In this document: positions 1-6,383 of the stretch, piece by piece
Numbering within the stretch: the first letter of the stretch is position 1
Layout: each line of letters starts with the position of its first letter
Assembly (NCBI GenBank): GCA_023405705.1
Contig: JAEXXR010000065.1
Coordinates: 1-9,361 of the forward strand
From: Actinomycetes bacterium
Lineage (GTDB): Bacteria > Actinomycetota > Thermoleophilia > Solirubrobacterales > Solirubrobacteraceae
Direction: 5' to 3'
DNA length: 9,361 nucleotides
Notes under the pieces: generated by a model
The model's database searches: none
What the model saw: only the letters and a program-made list of their open reading frames with translations
Told to the model about the DNA's origin: nothing
Translations under genes and position numbers: made by a program

Positions 1-1195
1 TCCACCAGGCGGTCCCGGTCTCCTCGAAGCCGCCGTTCATCACCCTCGCGCTGCTCGGCAGCCCCATGTCGAAGAACGAGTCGGTCGCGGTCAGCGACAG
101 GCCGCCGCCGAAGAAGGCGCCGGCGTACTCGTTGTCCCTGAAGCGCACGCGCGTGACGGGCGACTGGTCGCCGGCCTCTCTGTTGTCGAACACCGGCCCC
201 TTGTAGGGGTTGTCGCACCAGCAGCCGAAGGCGTCGCCGACGCCCGTGAACCTGTTGTCGTGGACGGAGACGTCGGAGATCTCGACCGTCCGCTGGTCGG
301 GCGCGTCGGAGCCCCAGACGATGAACGCGACCGCCTTGCAGCAGGAGGCGTAGACGTCGTTGCGGTCGATCTCGATGCGGCGCGACGGCTGCACGGTCGC
401 GTTGTCCCACCAGCCGCCCTGGCGCGGGTCGGCGTGGACCGACCAGACGTAGATCCCGTCGTCGGTCGTGCGCAGCGTGTTGCCGGTGATGCGCAGGTCC
501 TGCGAGTTCTGGATCGAGATGCCGTCGCCGTTGGGCGTGCCGGTGCGGGCGCGGGCGTCGAGCGCGCGCACGATCCCGTCGCGCGACGTATAGATCGCGA
601 CGCTGTAGCCGTGCACCTCGCGCAGCCTCAGGCCGCGGATCGTGAAGCCGTCGACCTTGAAGAAGCCGATCGGCGTGACGTGGATGCCGGTCGCGGGCGA
701 GCCGTTGAGGTGCGGCGTCATGCGGATCGTGCCGTTGCCGACGACCGCGACGTCGTGCGCCTCGCGGGCGTGGACGAGCGGCCGGTTCTGCATCCAGCCG
801 TGGTTCCAGCGGACGGTCGCGTCGGGCAGGTTGAAGCCCTCGATCTGCGGCGCGGCGTAGTCGGCCTGTCTCTGGCTCTGCACGAGCGTCCCGTCGATCC
901 GCAGCGTCGTCCGGCTCGGCAGCACGACGCCGCCGCTGAGGAAGCTGCGCCCCTCGCGCAGCACGACGGTGCCGCCGCCGGCCGCGCCGACGTCGTCGAG
1001 CGCTCTCTGGATCGCGAGGCGGTCGTTGGCGACGCCGTCGCCGACGGCGGAGTACGGCGCGTCGAGCACGTCGACGGTCGTCGCGGCGCGGGCGGCTCCC
1101 GGTGCCGCGAGGCCGGCGGTCAGCGCCGCCGCGAGCGCAAGCAGCAGCGCGACGACGGCAGCGCGAAGCGCCGCCGGCCGAGTGGCGTGGTGCAT
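1..1195 (-). CDS. Secreted right-handed parallel beta-helix protein, GH28/pectate-lyase-like (3' end outside window)
   Basis: 398 codons are visible; the gene continues past base 1. The ATG at 1195 is preceded by a GAGGG ribosome binding site with 7-base spacing; another ATG at 1202 is out of frame. Residues 1-37 form a Sec signal peptide (Arg at 6 and 11, Ala/Leu-rich core, cleavage probably after the ARA near residue 37). The mature protein starts with the GH28/pectate-lyase-3 pattern: V-x-x-x-G-A-V-G-D-G-like segment at 47-58, then A-I-Q-x-A-L near 61-66 and a Gly-rich G-G-T-V-V strand. An NGD (222-224) and a DDG (245-247) sit where GH28 enzymes carry N-T-D and D-D. The GHG and RIK motifs of true polygalacturonases are not seen; that stretch instead has an adjacent Cys pair (285-286). 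Asn-Gly-Gly-Phe-Glu at 387-391 looks like the start of a C-terminal carbohydrate-binding or jelly-roll module. It probably acts outside the cell on a polysaccharide; the substrate is unknown. The fold is fairly sure, the activity is not. Confidence 0.85.
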   Translation of the reverse strand, partial: MHHATRPAALRAAVVALLLALAAALTAGLAAPGAARAATTVDVLDAPYSAVGDGVANDRLAIQRALDDVGAAGGGTVVLREGRSFLSGGVVLPSRTTLRIDGTLVQSQRQADYAAPQIEGFNLPDATVRWNHGWMQNRPLVHAREAHDVAVVGNGTIRMTPHLNGSPATGIHVTPIGFFKVDGFTIRGLRLREVHGYSVAIYTSRDGIVRALDARARTGTPNGDGISIQNSQDLRITGNTLRTTDDGIYVWSVHADPRQGGWWDNATVQPSRRIEIDRNDVYASCCKAVAFIVWGSDAPDQRTVEISDVSVHDNRFTGVGDAFGCWCDNPYKGPVFDNREAGDQSPVTRVRFRDNEYAGAFFGGGLSLTATDSFFDMGLPSSARVMNGGFEETGTAWW

Positions 1196-1233
1196 GTGGC
1201 ATCCCTCTCCGAAGGTTTGCTAGATGCTATGGC

Positions 1234-1261
1234 AGACTACTGGAGAGCGGGAATGCGTCAA
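1234..1261 (-). promoter_or_regulatory. Sigma70-type promoter of the beta-helix protein gene
   Basis: On the minus strand TTGACG (1256-1261) is followed after 16 bases by TAGTCT (1234-1239), matching the TANNNT pattern of actinobacterial -10 boxes. Transcription would begin near 1227, giving a leader of about 30 bases that contains the ribosome binding site. The region is visibly richer in A+T than the flanking genes. Only the motif and spacing support the call. Confidence 0.45.
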
Positions 1262-1285
1262 GCCCCGGCGCCCCGCAACGACGAC

Positions 1286-1314
1286 GGGCGGCGCACCGGA
1301 GAGGTGCACCGCCC
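1286..1314 (-). terminator. Hairpin downstream of the PQQ dehydrogenase, possible terminator
   Basis: GGGCGG (1286-1291) pairs with CCGCCC (1309-1314) and GCACC (1293-1297) with GGTGC (1303-1307). A single C/A mismatch separates the two helices, and a five-base loop closes the structure. It lies about 70 bases past the dehydrogenase stop and upstream of the next promoter, the right place for a transcription end. There is no T-tract, which is common for actinobacterial terminators but leaves the call unproven. Confidence 0.5.
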
Positions 1315-1373
1315 GCTGGGAGGAGGAGCGTCGCGCGGCGCCCGCCCGCCTCAGCGAGAACGAGCGCCGCGGA

Positions 1374-1387
1374 TGAGCCGAAGCTCA
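1374..1387 (-). terminator. UUCG tetraloop hairpin overlapping the dehydrogenase stop codon
   Basis: On the minus strand TGAGC (1387-1383), TTCG (1382-1379) and GCTCA (1378-1374) form a five-base-pair stem. The loop is the very stable C(UUCG)G tetraloop. The TGA stop codon of the dehydrogenase is the first three bases of the stem. It may act as a 3' stabiliser or, together with the larger hairpin at 1286-1314, as part of the transcription end. Confidence 0.4.
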
Positions 1388-3883
1388 GTCGTCGTCGCCC
1401 CCGCCCGTGATCACCTGGGTGACGTAGGCGGCGACGTCGGCGATGTCTCTGTTCTGCAGCGTGCCGCTGAAGGCCGGCATGCCGGAGCCGCCGTTGGCGA
1501 CCTTGTCGATCACGGCGCCGAGATCTCTGGCGCTCGGGATTCTCGTCAGGTCCGGGCCGCCGTTGCCGCCCCTGCCGGCGATGCCGTGGCAGGTGGAGCA
1601 GTTGTCGGTGAAGACCGTTCTGCCGGCGCCGGCGTTGCCCGGCTCCTCGACCTCGGCGCCTCTGCCCTCCTCGGCGCCGACCTCGCCGGCGTGGGCGATG
1701 CCGCCGCCGGCGCTGCCCTCCTCGGCCTCCTCGAGCGTGCCGTCGAGGCCGAACAGCCAGACGGCGTCGCCGCGCGGGGTCGCCGCCAGCGCGTTGCCGC
1801 CGGCGAGGAAGGCGACGTACTCGTTGCCCTTGTGCTCGAAGACGGTGACGGTCGAGTTCGCGCCCGCGCCCGTTTGGAATCTCCACAGCAGTCTGCCTCT
1901 GTCGGCGCTGTAGGCCTCCAGGTGGCCGGTGTTGCGGCCGACGAAGACGAGGTTGCCCGCCGTCGTGACCGAGCCGGAATAGCACGACTCGTCGGGGAAG
2001 TCGACTCTCCAGGCGATTCTGCCGGCTCTCAGGTCGTACGCCGTCACGTGACCGGTGTTGTTGAAGCCGGTCGGGACGAGCATCGAGCCGATGAACATCT
2101 GGCCCGGGGCGGGCTTGGCGACCTCATGGGTCGACAGCGCCATCGCGCCCGACTGCGAGCAGACGTACATGTACTTCAGCTCGTCGTTGAACGACGACGG
2201 CGGCCAGTTCGTGCCGCCGGCGGCGCTCGGGGCGACCGCGGTCAGCGTTCTGGAGTACGGCGTGAACAGTCTGCCCTGGATGATCTCCGGCGCTCTGCCG
2301 TCCTCGGTCGTCGCGCTCGCGATCTCGCGCAGTCTCGCCATGTCGGCGTCGCTGACCTCCAGCGAGGAGAACGGCGGCAGCGTCGGGTACGGCTGCGTCG
2401 GCGAGGTCGCCTGGAATCTGTTCTGCGGGACGGGTCTGTCCTCGATCGGCCAGATCGGTCTGCCGGTGGCGCGGTCGAGCACGTAGAGGAAGCCGGTCTT
2501 GCCGGGCTGCGCGACCGCCTTCACCTCTCTGCCGTCGACGGTCGAGTCGAACAGCACCGTCGGCGACGGCGAGTCGTAGTCCCAGATGTCGTGTCTGACC
2601 TGCTGGAAGTGCCATCTGTAGGAGCCGGTGTCGGCGTCGATCGCGACGATCGAGGCGGCGAAGAGGTTGTCGCCGGGGCGCTCGGAGCCGTTCAGGTCGG
2701 GCGCCGCGTTGCCGGTCGAGAAGTAGACGAGGCCGAGGTCGGGGTCGACCGACGGCGTCTGCCAGACCGGCGCGCCGCCGTACTTCCACGAGTCGTTGTC
2801 CTGCGGCCACGTGTCGTGGCCGACCTCGCCGGGCCCGGGGATCGTGTAGAAGCGCCAGACCTGTCTGCCGCTCTTCGCGTCGTAGGCGCTGAGGTGGCCG
2901 CGGACGCCGAACTCGCCGCCGGCGACGCCGGTCATGACCTTGCCGTCGTAGTAGAGCGGCGCGGCGGTCATCGTGCGGCCCTCCTCGGGCTTGCCGACGA
3001 CCGTGTCCCAGACGACTCTGCCGGTTCTCATGTCGAGCGCGACCAGTCTCGCGTCGAGCCGGGCGACGTAGACCTTGCCGTCGCCGATCGCGACGCCGCG
3101 GTTGTTCCAGCCGCAGCAGGCGGTCGGGATCTCGGCCGGCAGTCTCGCCTCGTATCTCCAGATCGTTCTGCCGCTCTCGACGTCGAGCGCGAAGATGTCG
3201 GAGGCGCCCGTGGGGACGTACATGATCCCCTCGTAGACGATCGGCTGGCCCTCCTGCGAGTACTTCGCGGCGGTGCCGGAGCCGAGGCTCGATCTCCAGA
3301 CGCCTCTCAGCTGGGCGACGTTGGAGTCGTCGATCTGGTCCAGCGGCGAGTAGCGGTCGTTTCTGATCGAGCCGCCGTTGGTGATCCAGTTGGTCGTCGG
3401 CGACTCGTTCAGCTCCTCGTCGCTGAAGGCCGGCGCCGGCGTCACGGGGACGTTGGTGGCGGCGGCGACGAAGGCGGAGACGTCCTCGAGGTCCTGGCCG
3501 GAGTAGAGGCCGCCGGGCATCTCGCCGCGGGCGTTGGAGCGGCCGAACTCGACGGCGTGTCTGACGAGCGCCGCGTCGGGCTTCAGCTGGTCGAGGTTGG
3601 GGCCGACCGTGCCGGAGGCGTTGGCCGCTCTGAGGACGTGGCAGTTGGCGCAGGTCTCGCCGAACAGCTCACGACCATGAGCCTCGGCCTCGGTCAGCGT
3701 GACCTTGCCCTTGGCGCCCTCGATCTCCTTCGAGGTGGTGTCGGCGTTGCCGACGAGCACGAGCGCGATCAGCACCGCGCAGGCGATCGTGAGCAGGCCC
3801 ACACCGCCGATCACGAGGCTGGTCAACCCCTTGCCGGAGCTGTCGGGCCCCGCTCTTCCTCTTGGTTCCTTCTCGGCGTCCAC
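1385..3883 (-). CDS. Membrane-anchored PQQ-dependent alcohol dehydrogenase with N- and C-terminal cytochrome c domains
   Basis: 832 residues, oxidising an alcohol (or similar substrate) outside the membrane and passing electrons from PQQ to its own hemes. A basic N-terminus precedes one membrane helix (about 21-44), so the body faces outward. The first heme c site is CANCH (78-82), with M122 in GEMPGG as likely sixth ligand. The eight-bladed quinoprotein propeller spans about 160-712. It has the vicinal Cys pair C256-C257, the metal ligand E324 in the GGEFGVRG segment, N392 in the STGN segment, and the catalytic D435 in WDYD. W-x-x-x-x-GxxxW-type blade repeats recur, for example around 238-243, 338-343, 618-625 and 661-668. 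An acidic Gly/Ala-rich linker (715-755) leads to the second heme site CSTCH (762-766) with M802. The GTG start has GGGAG five bases upstream. No PQQ synthesis genes are in view. Arginine is mostly AGA (about 35 of 50), unlike most neighbours. The family is sure, the substrate unknown. Confidence 0.93.
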   Translation of the reverse strand: MDAEKEPRGRAGPDSSGKGLTSLVIGGVGLLTIACAVLIALVLVGNADTTSKEIEGAKGKVTLTEAEAHGRELFGETCANCHVLRAANASGTVGPNLDQLKPDAALVRHAVEFGRSNARGEMPGGLYSGQDLEDVSAFVAAATNVPVTPAPAFSDEELNESPTTNWITNGGSIRNDRYSPLDQIDDSNVAQLRGVWRSSLGSGTAAKYSQEGQPIVYEGIMYVPTGASDIFALDVESGRTIWRYEARLPAEIPTACCGWNNRGVAIGDGKVYVARLDARLVALDMRTGRVVWDTVVGKPEEGRTMTAAPLYYDGKVMTGVAGGEFGVRGHLSAYDAKSGRQVWRFYTIPGPGEVGHDTWPQDNDSWKYGGAPVWQTPSVDPDLGLVYFSTGNAAPDLNGSERPGDNLFAASIVAIDADTGSYRWHFQQVRHDIWDYDSPSPTVLFDSTVDGREVKAVAQPGKTGFLYVLDRATGRPIWPIEDRPVPQNRFQATSPTQPYPTLPPFSSLEVSDADMARLREIASATTEDGRAPEIIQGRLFTPYSRTLTAVAPSAAGGTNWPPSSFNDELKYMYVCSQSGAMALSTHEVAKPAPGQMFIGSMLVPTGFNNTGHVTAYDLRAGRIAWRVDFPDESCYSGSVTTAGNLVFVGRNTGHLEAYSADRGRLLWRFQTGAGANSTVTVFEHKGNEYVAFLAGGNALAATPRGDAVWLFGLDGTLEEAEEGSAGGGIAHAGEVGAEEGRGAEVEEPGNAGAGRTVFTDNCSTCHGIAGRGGNGGPDLTRIPSARDLGAVIDKVANGGSGMPAFSGTLQNRDIADVAAYVTQVITGGGDDD

Positions 3884-3916
3884 TGCGTCTCCCAGGCGTA
3901 CGACGTTCCTCTAAAC

Positions 3917-3951
3917 GAGACAGAGTTGTCCCAATTTCGAGAAAGATCGTA
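3917..3951 (-). promoter_or_regulatory. Possible promoter and operator of the PQQ dehydrogenase gene
   Basis: The 147-base gap before the dehydrogenase has an A+T-rich core. On the minus strand TACGAT (3946-3951) fits a -10 box, although no good -35 is seen 16-18 bases upstream. Just downstream, GAGACA-N4-TGTCCC (3917-3932, + strand) is an inverted repeat with one mismatch, placed where a repressor could bind over or just after the start of transcription. Transcription from this -10 would give a leader of about 55 bases. Confidence 0.25.
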
Positions 3952-3987
3952 CCATCGCGCTGCGAAGGGACGCATCGAGGTGCGACG

Positions 3988-4014
3988 GCGCCGCGGGCCG
4001 AATTCCCGCGGCGC
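3988..4014 (-). terminator. Strong hairpin ending the DUF6159 gene / transporter operon
   Basis: GCGCCGCGGG (3988-3997) and CCCGCGGCGC (4005-4014) are perfect complements, giving a ten-base-pair all-G/C stem with a seven-base A/T-containing loop. It begins 17 bases past the stop at 4031. No T-run follows on the minus strand. Its strength and position make it the most likely end of the transporter-deaminase-DUF6159 transcript. Confidence 0.6.
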
Positions 4015-4030
4015 TGGAGGTCTGTCCGGG

Positions 4031-4888
4031 TCAGCGGCGCTTCTTTGGCGCGAAGGCGTGCTCCAGCGCCGCGGAGTCGAAGCCGGAGGTGACCTGGCCG
4101 TCGGTCGCGAAGCGGTAGAGCGCGACGCGGAAGATCGCGTTGAGCGTCGAGCCGATCAGCAGCGCGCCGACGATCACGACGACCGCGACCGCGATCAGGG
4201 CGCCGCCGAGCGCCGGCGAGGAGCCGGTCGCCATCACGCCGAGCGCGCCGACGCCGATCGCCGGCAGCACCGCGATCAGGAAGATCACGCCGGTGATCGA
4301 GCCCGCGCCGACGAGGCCCTCGCCCCAGCGCTCCTTGATCACGCTCGCCGAGCGCGACAGCGCCGCCTTCGGGCCGATCCCCTCCAGCGCGAGGATCGGC
4401 ACGACGAAGAAGGTGACGATCGACCAGGCGGCGCTGAGGAGGCCGCTGAGGATCGAGGCGACGACTCTGCCGATCGGCGACTGCGCGAGCAGCGCCTCCA
4501 GGCCCTGCAGGACGACGCCGACGGTCACCTGCACCGCCGCCCAGGTCGCGATCACGCCCGTCCGCCTGCGCGCGACCGAGAAGCCGTCGCTCAGCGTCGT
4601 GTCGGCGCCGTCGAGCGCCTTCGAGGCCGCCGCGGCGAGCGCGACGTTGCAGTAGATGCCGATGAAGGCGAGCGCGTAGACCGCGACCGCCCACAGCACG
4701 TAGGCGACCGGGGTCGCCGTGTCGGTCGCGGCCAGCACCGCGCCGGGGCCGGCGAGCACCAGCACCGCGGCGACCATCGCGATCGCCGCGACGACCGGGA
4801 ACAGCAGCAGCGACCTGTCGCCGCGCAGCACCGCCCAGCTCTGCTTGGCCAGCGCCCAACCGCGGCCGATACGCCCTTTTCCGTTCAT
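4031..4888 (-). CDS. DUF6159-like integral membrane protein
   Basis: 285 residues with about six hydrophobic segments, near 27-54, 62-87, 112-130, 144-167, 195-220 and 228-250, so an integral cytoplasmic-membrane protein. A basic amphipathic N-terminus (GRGWALAKQSW) is followed by LRGDRSLLLFP. The middle has FFVVPILALEG-IGPKAALSRS (about 160-180) and then a KERWGE segment. These are features I associate with the DUF6159 family, whose function is unknown. The C-terminus is basic (KKRR) and probably cytoplasmic. The ATG at 4888 has no ribosome binding site; a promoter-like sequence placed for a leaderless message precedes it. The gene lies 46 bases after the amidohydrolase stop, so it may also be read through from that operon. 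No catalytic motif is visible, and a transport role is possible but unsupported. Arginines are mostly CGC. Confidence 0.8.
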   Translation of the reverse strand: MNGKGRIGRGWALAKQSWAVLRGDRSLLLFPVVAAIAMVAAVLVLAGPGAVLAATDTATPVAYVLWAVAVYALAFIGIYCNVALAAAASKALDGADTTLSDGFSVARRRTGVIATWAAVQVTVGVVLQGLEALLAQSPIGRVVASILSGLLSAAWSIVTFFVVPILALEGIGPKAALSRSASVIKERWGEGLVGAGSITGVIFLIAVLPAIGVGALGVMATGSSPALGGALIAVAVVVIVGALLIGSTLNAIFRVALYRFATDGQVTSGFDSAALEHAFAPKKRR

Positions 4889-4895
4889 GGACGGG

Positions 4896-4925
4896 AGTAT
4901 CGACCGCGGAGGGGACGGCCTTGAA
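4896..4925 (-). promoter_or_regulatory. Possible promoter for a leaderless DUF6159 message
   Basis: On the minus strand TTCAAG (4920-4925), an 18-base spacer and GATACT (4896-4901) resemble a weak sigma70 promoter. Seven bases separate the -10 from the ATG, so transcription would start at or next to the A of the start codon. That fits the missing ribosome binding site. Confidence 0.35.
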
Positions 4926-4934
4926 GGGGCCGGG

Positions 4935-6383
4935 TCAGCCGACGAGCGCCGCCGACGTGCCCGCTTCCTCAGTACCCGCGCGCGCGGAGGGCGGGAACGC
5001 TCTTCCCTCTCCCCCCGCCAGCACCGACTCGCCGTCGAGCGCGGCGCGCTGCGCGAGGTCGACCGCCTGTGCCCGCGCCTCGACGACGATCTCGCGCAGC
5101 TCCTGCCCGACCAGCCTGCCGTCGGCGACGCGCGCGGCGCCGTCGACCCAGACGTGGCTGACGCAGCGCGACGTCGCGCAGTAGACGATCTGCTGCCAGG
5201 GGTCGTGGATCGCCGCCAGCTCCGGCGTGTTGCCGTCGAGCAGCACGACGTCGGCGCGCTTGCCCGGCTCCAGCGACCCGACCCTGTCGTCGATCCGCAG
5301 CGCTCTCGCGCCCTCCAGCGTCGCCATCCGCATGACGTCGATCGCGGTGATCGCGTCGGCGCGCAGGTGGTGGACCTTCTGCAGCAGCGCGGCCGCCTTG
5401 ACGGCGCCGAACATGTCCTGGTTGTCGTTGGAGGCGGCGCCGTCGGTGCCGATCCCGACGCGGATCCCCTCCCGCCGCAGCCGCGGCACCGGGCAGACGC
5501 CGGAGGCGAGGATCATGTTCGCGACCGGGCTGTGCGCGACCGCGACGTCGTGCGCGGCCATCAGCGACAGGTCGCGCTCGCCGCACCAGATGCAGTGGCC
5601 GGCGATCACCTCGCAGTCGAGCAGGCCGACGTGCGCGGAGTGCTCGACCGTCGTGCGGCCCCGGTTCACGTGGCGCGACTCGGTCACCTCCTCGCGCACC
5701 TCCGCGAGGTGGGTGTGGACCGCCCAGCCGTGCTCCCTGCAGGCGGCGACGCTGCGCTCCATCAGCTCGTCGCCGATCCCGAGGATCGTGCCGATCCCGA
5801 GCCGGAAGCCGACCAGCGGCTCGCCGGCCAGGCGGTCGGCGAGCGCCTCGTGCTCGGCCATGAACTGCGCCGTGTCGGGCGCGCCCTCGTAGAGGTTCTC
5901 GGCGCCGAAGGAGACGATCCCTCGCAGGCCCATCTCGACCAGCCCGTCGGCCGCCCCGAGCGAGGCGAGCGAGCCGATGTTGCGGTGGCAGGACATGTCG
6001 TTGACGGTCGTGATGCCGGAGAGCAGCATCTCGGCGCCCTTCAGCCGCGTCCCGATCCGCACGTCCTCGCGCGTCGTGACGCGGCCGGCCGGCTCGACGA
6101 CCCGCTCGAACCACTCCCACAGCGAGGCCGTCTCGCCCATGCCGGTTATGAGGCCCTCGGTCAGGTGCGTGTGGCAGTTGACGAAGCCAGGGATGACGAT
6201 CCCGTGCCCGTCGCCGACCACCTCCGCGCCGGGGAAGCGCTCCCTCAGCTCGGCCCACGGGCCGGCCTCGACGATCGCTCCGTCCGAGTCGAACGCGACG
6301 GCTCCGTCGCGGATCAGCTCGCGGGCGGGATCCATGGTCAGGACCCACGCCCCCCGGACGACGGTCAGCGGCACACCAGTCAA
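4935..6383 (-). CDS. Amidohydrolase / aminohydrolase (COG0402; TRZ/ATZ and MTA/SAH deaminase-like)
   Basis: 482 residues, a cytoplasmic metal-dependent hydrolase that probably deaminates an N-heterocycle. The N-terminal beta-sandwich half (1-66) leads into the barrel with PGFVNCHTHL, giving metal ligands H71 and H73. HTHLAE supplies ligand H225 and the probable proton-shuttle E228. H263 in the GHCIWCGE segment and D314 in GTDGAASND complete the set known from S-adenosylhomocysteine and TRZ-type deaminases. The C-terminal LEPGKRADVVLLD segment (371-383) closes the sandwich, and the tail from about 455 is Ala/Gly/Glu-rich. The TTG start at 6383 is chosen because AAGGAGG lies seven bases upstream; the next in-frame GTG would sit 16 bases away. 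TTGA overlaps the permease stop by four bases, implying coupled translation. The transporter upstream suggests that the substrate is imported. Possible substrates are methylthioadenosine, S-adenosylhomocysteine, guanine-like purines, pterins or aminopyrimidines; these cannot be separated here. Confidence 0.9.
   Translation of the reverse strand: MTGVPLTVVRGAWVLTMDPARELIRDGAVAFDSDGAIVEAGPWAELRERFPGAEVVGDGHGIVIPGFVNCHTHLTEGLITGMGETASLWEWFERVVEPAGRVTTREDVRIGTRLKGAEMLLSGITTVNDMSCHRNIGSLASLGAADGLVEMGLRGIVSFGAENLYEGAPDTAQFMAEHEALADRLAGEPLVGFRLGIGTILGIGDELMERSVAACREHGWAVHTHLAEVREEVTESRHVNRGRTTVEHSAHVGLLDCEVIAGHCIWCGERDLSLMAAHDVAVAHSPVANMILASGVCPVPRLRREGIRVGIGTDGAASNDNQDMFGAVKAAALLQKVHHLRADAITAIDVMRMATLEGARALRIDDRVGSLEPGKRADVVLLDGNTPELAAIHDPWQQIVYCATSRCVSHVWVDGAARVADGRLVGQELREIVVEARAQAVDLAQRAALDGESVLAGGEGRAFPPSARAGTEEAGTSAALVG

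Noticed and set aside
260..4924. A plus-strand open frame of about 1550 codons running antisense to three genes
   Set aside because: Its translation is Arg/Asp/Ala/Val-rich low-complexity sequence without domains. It arises because a high-GC antisense frame lacks stop codons, while the minus-strand genes beneath it have clear families and ribosome binding sites.
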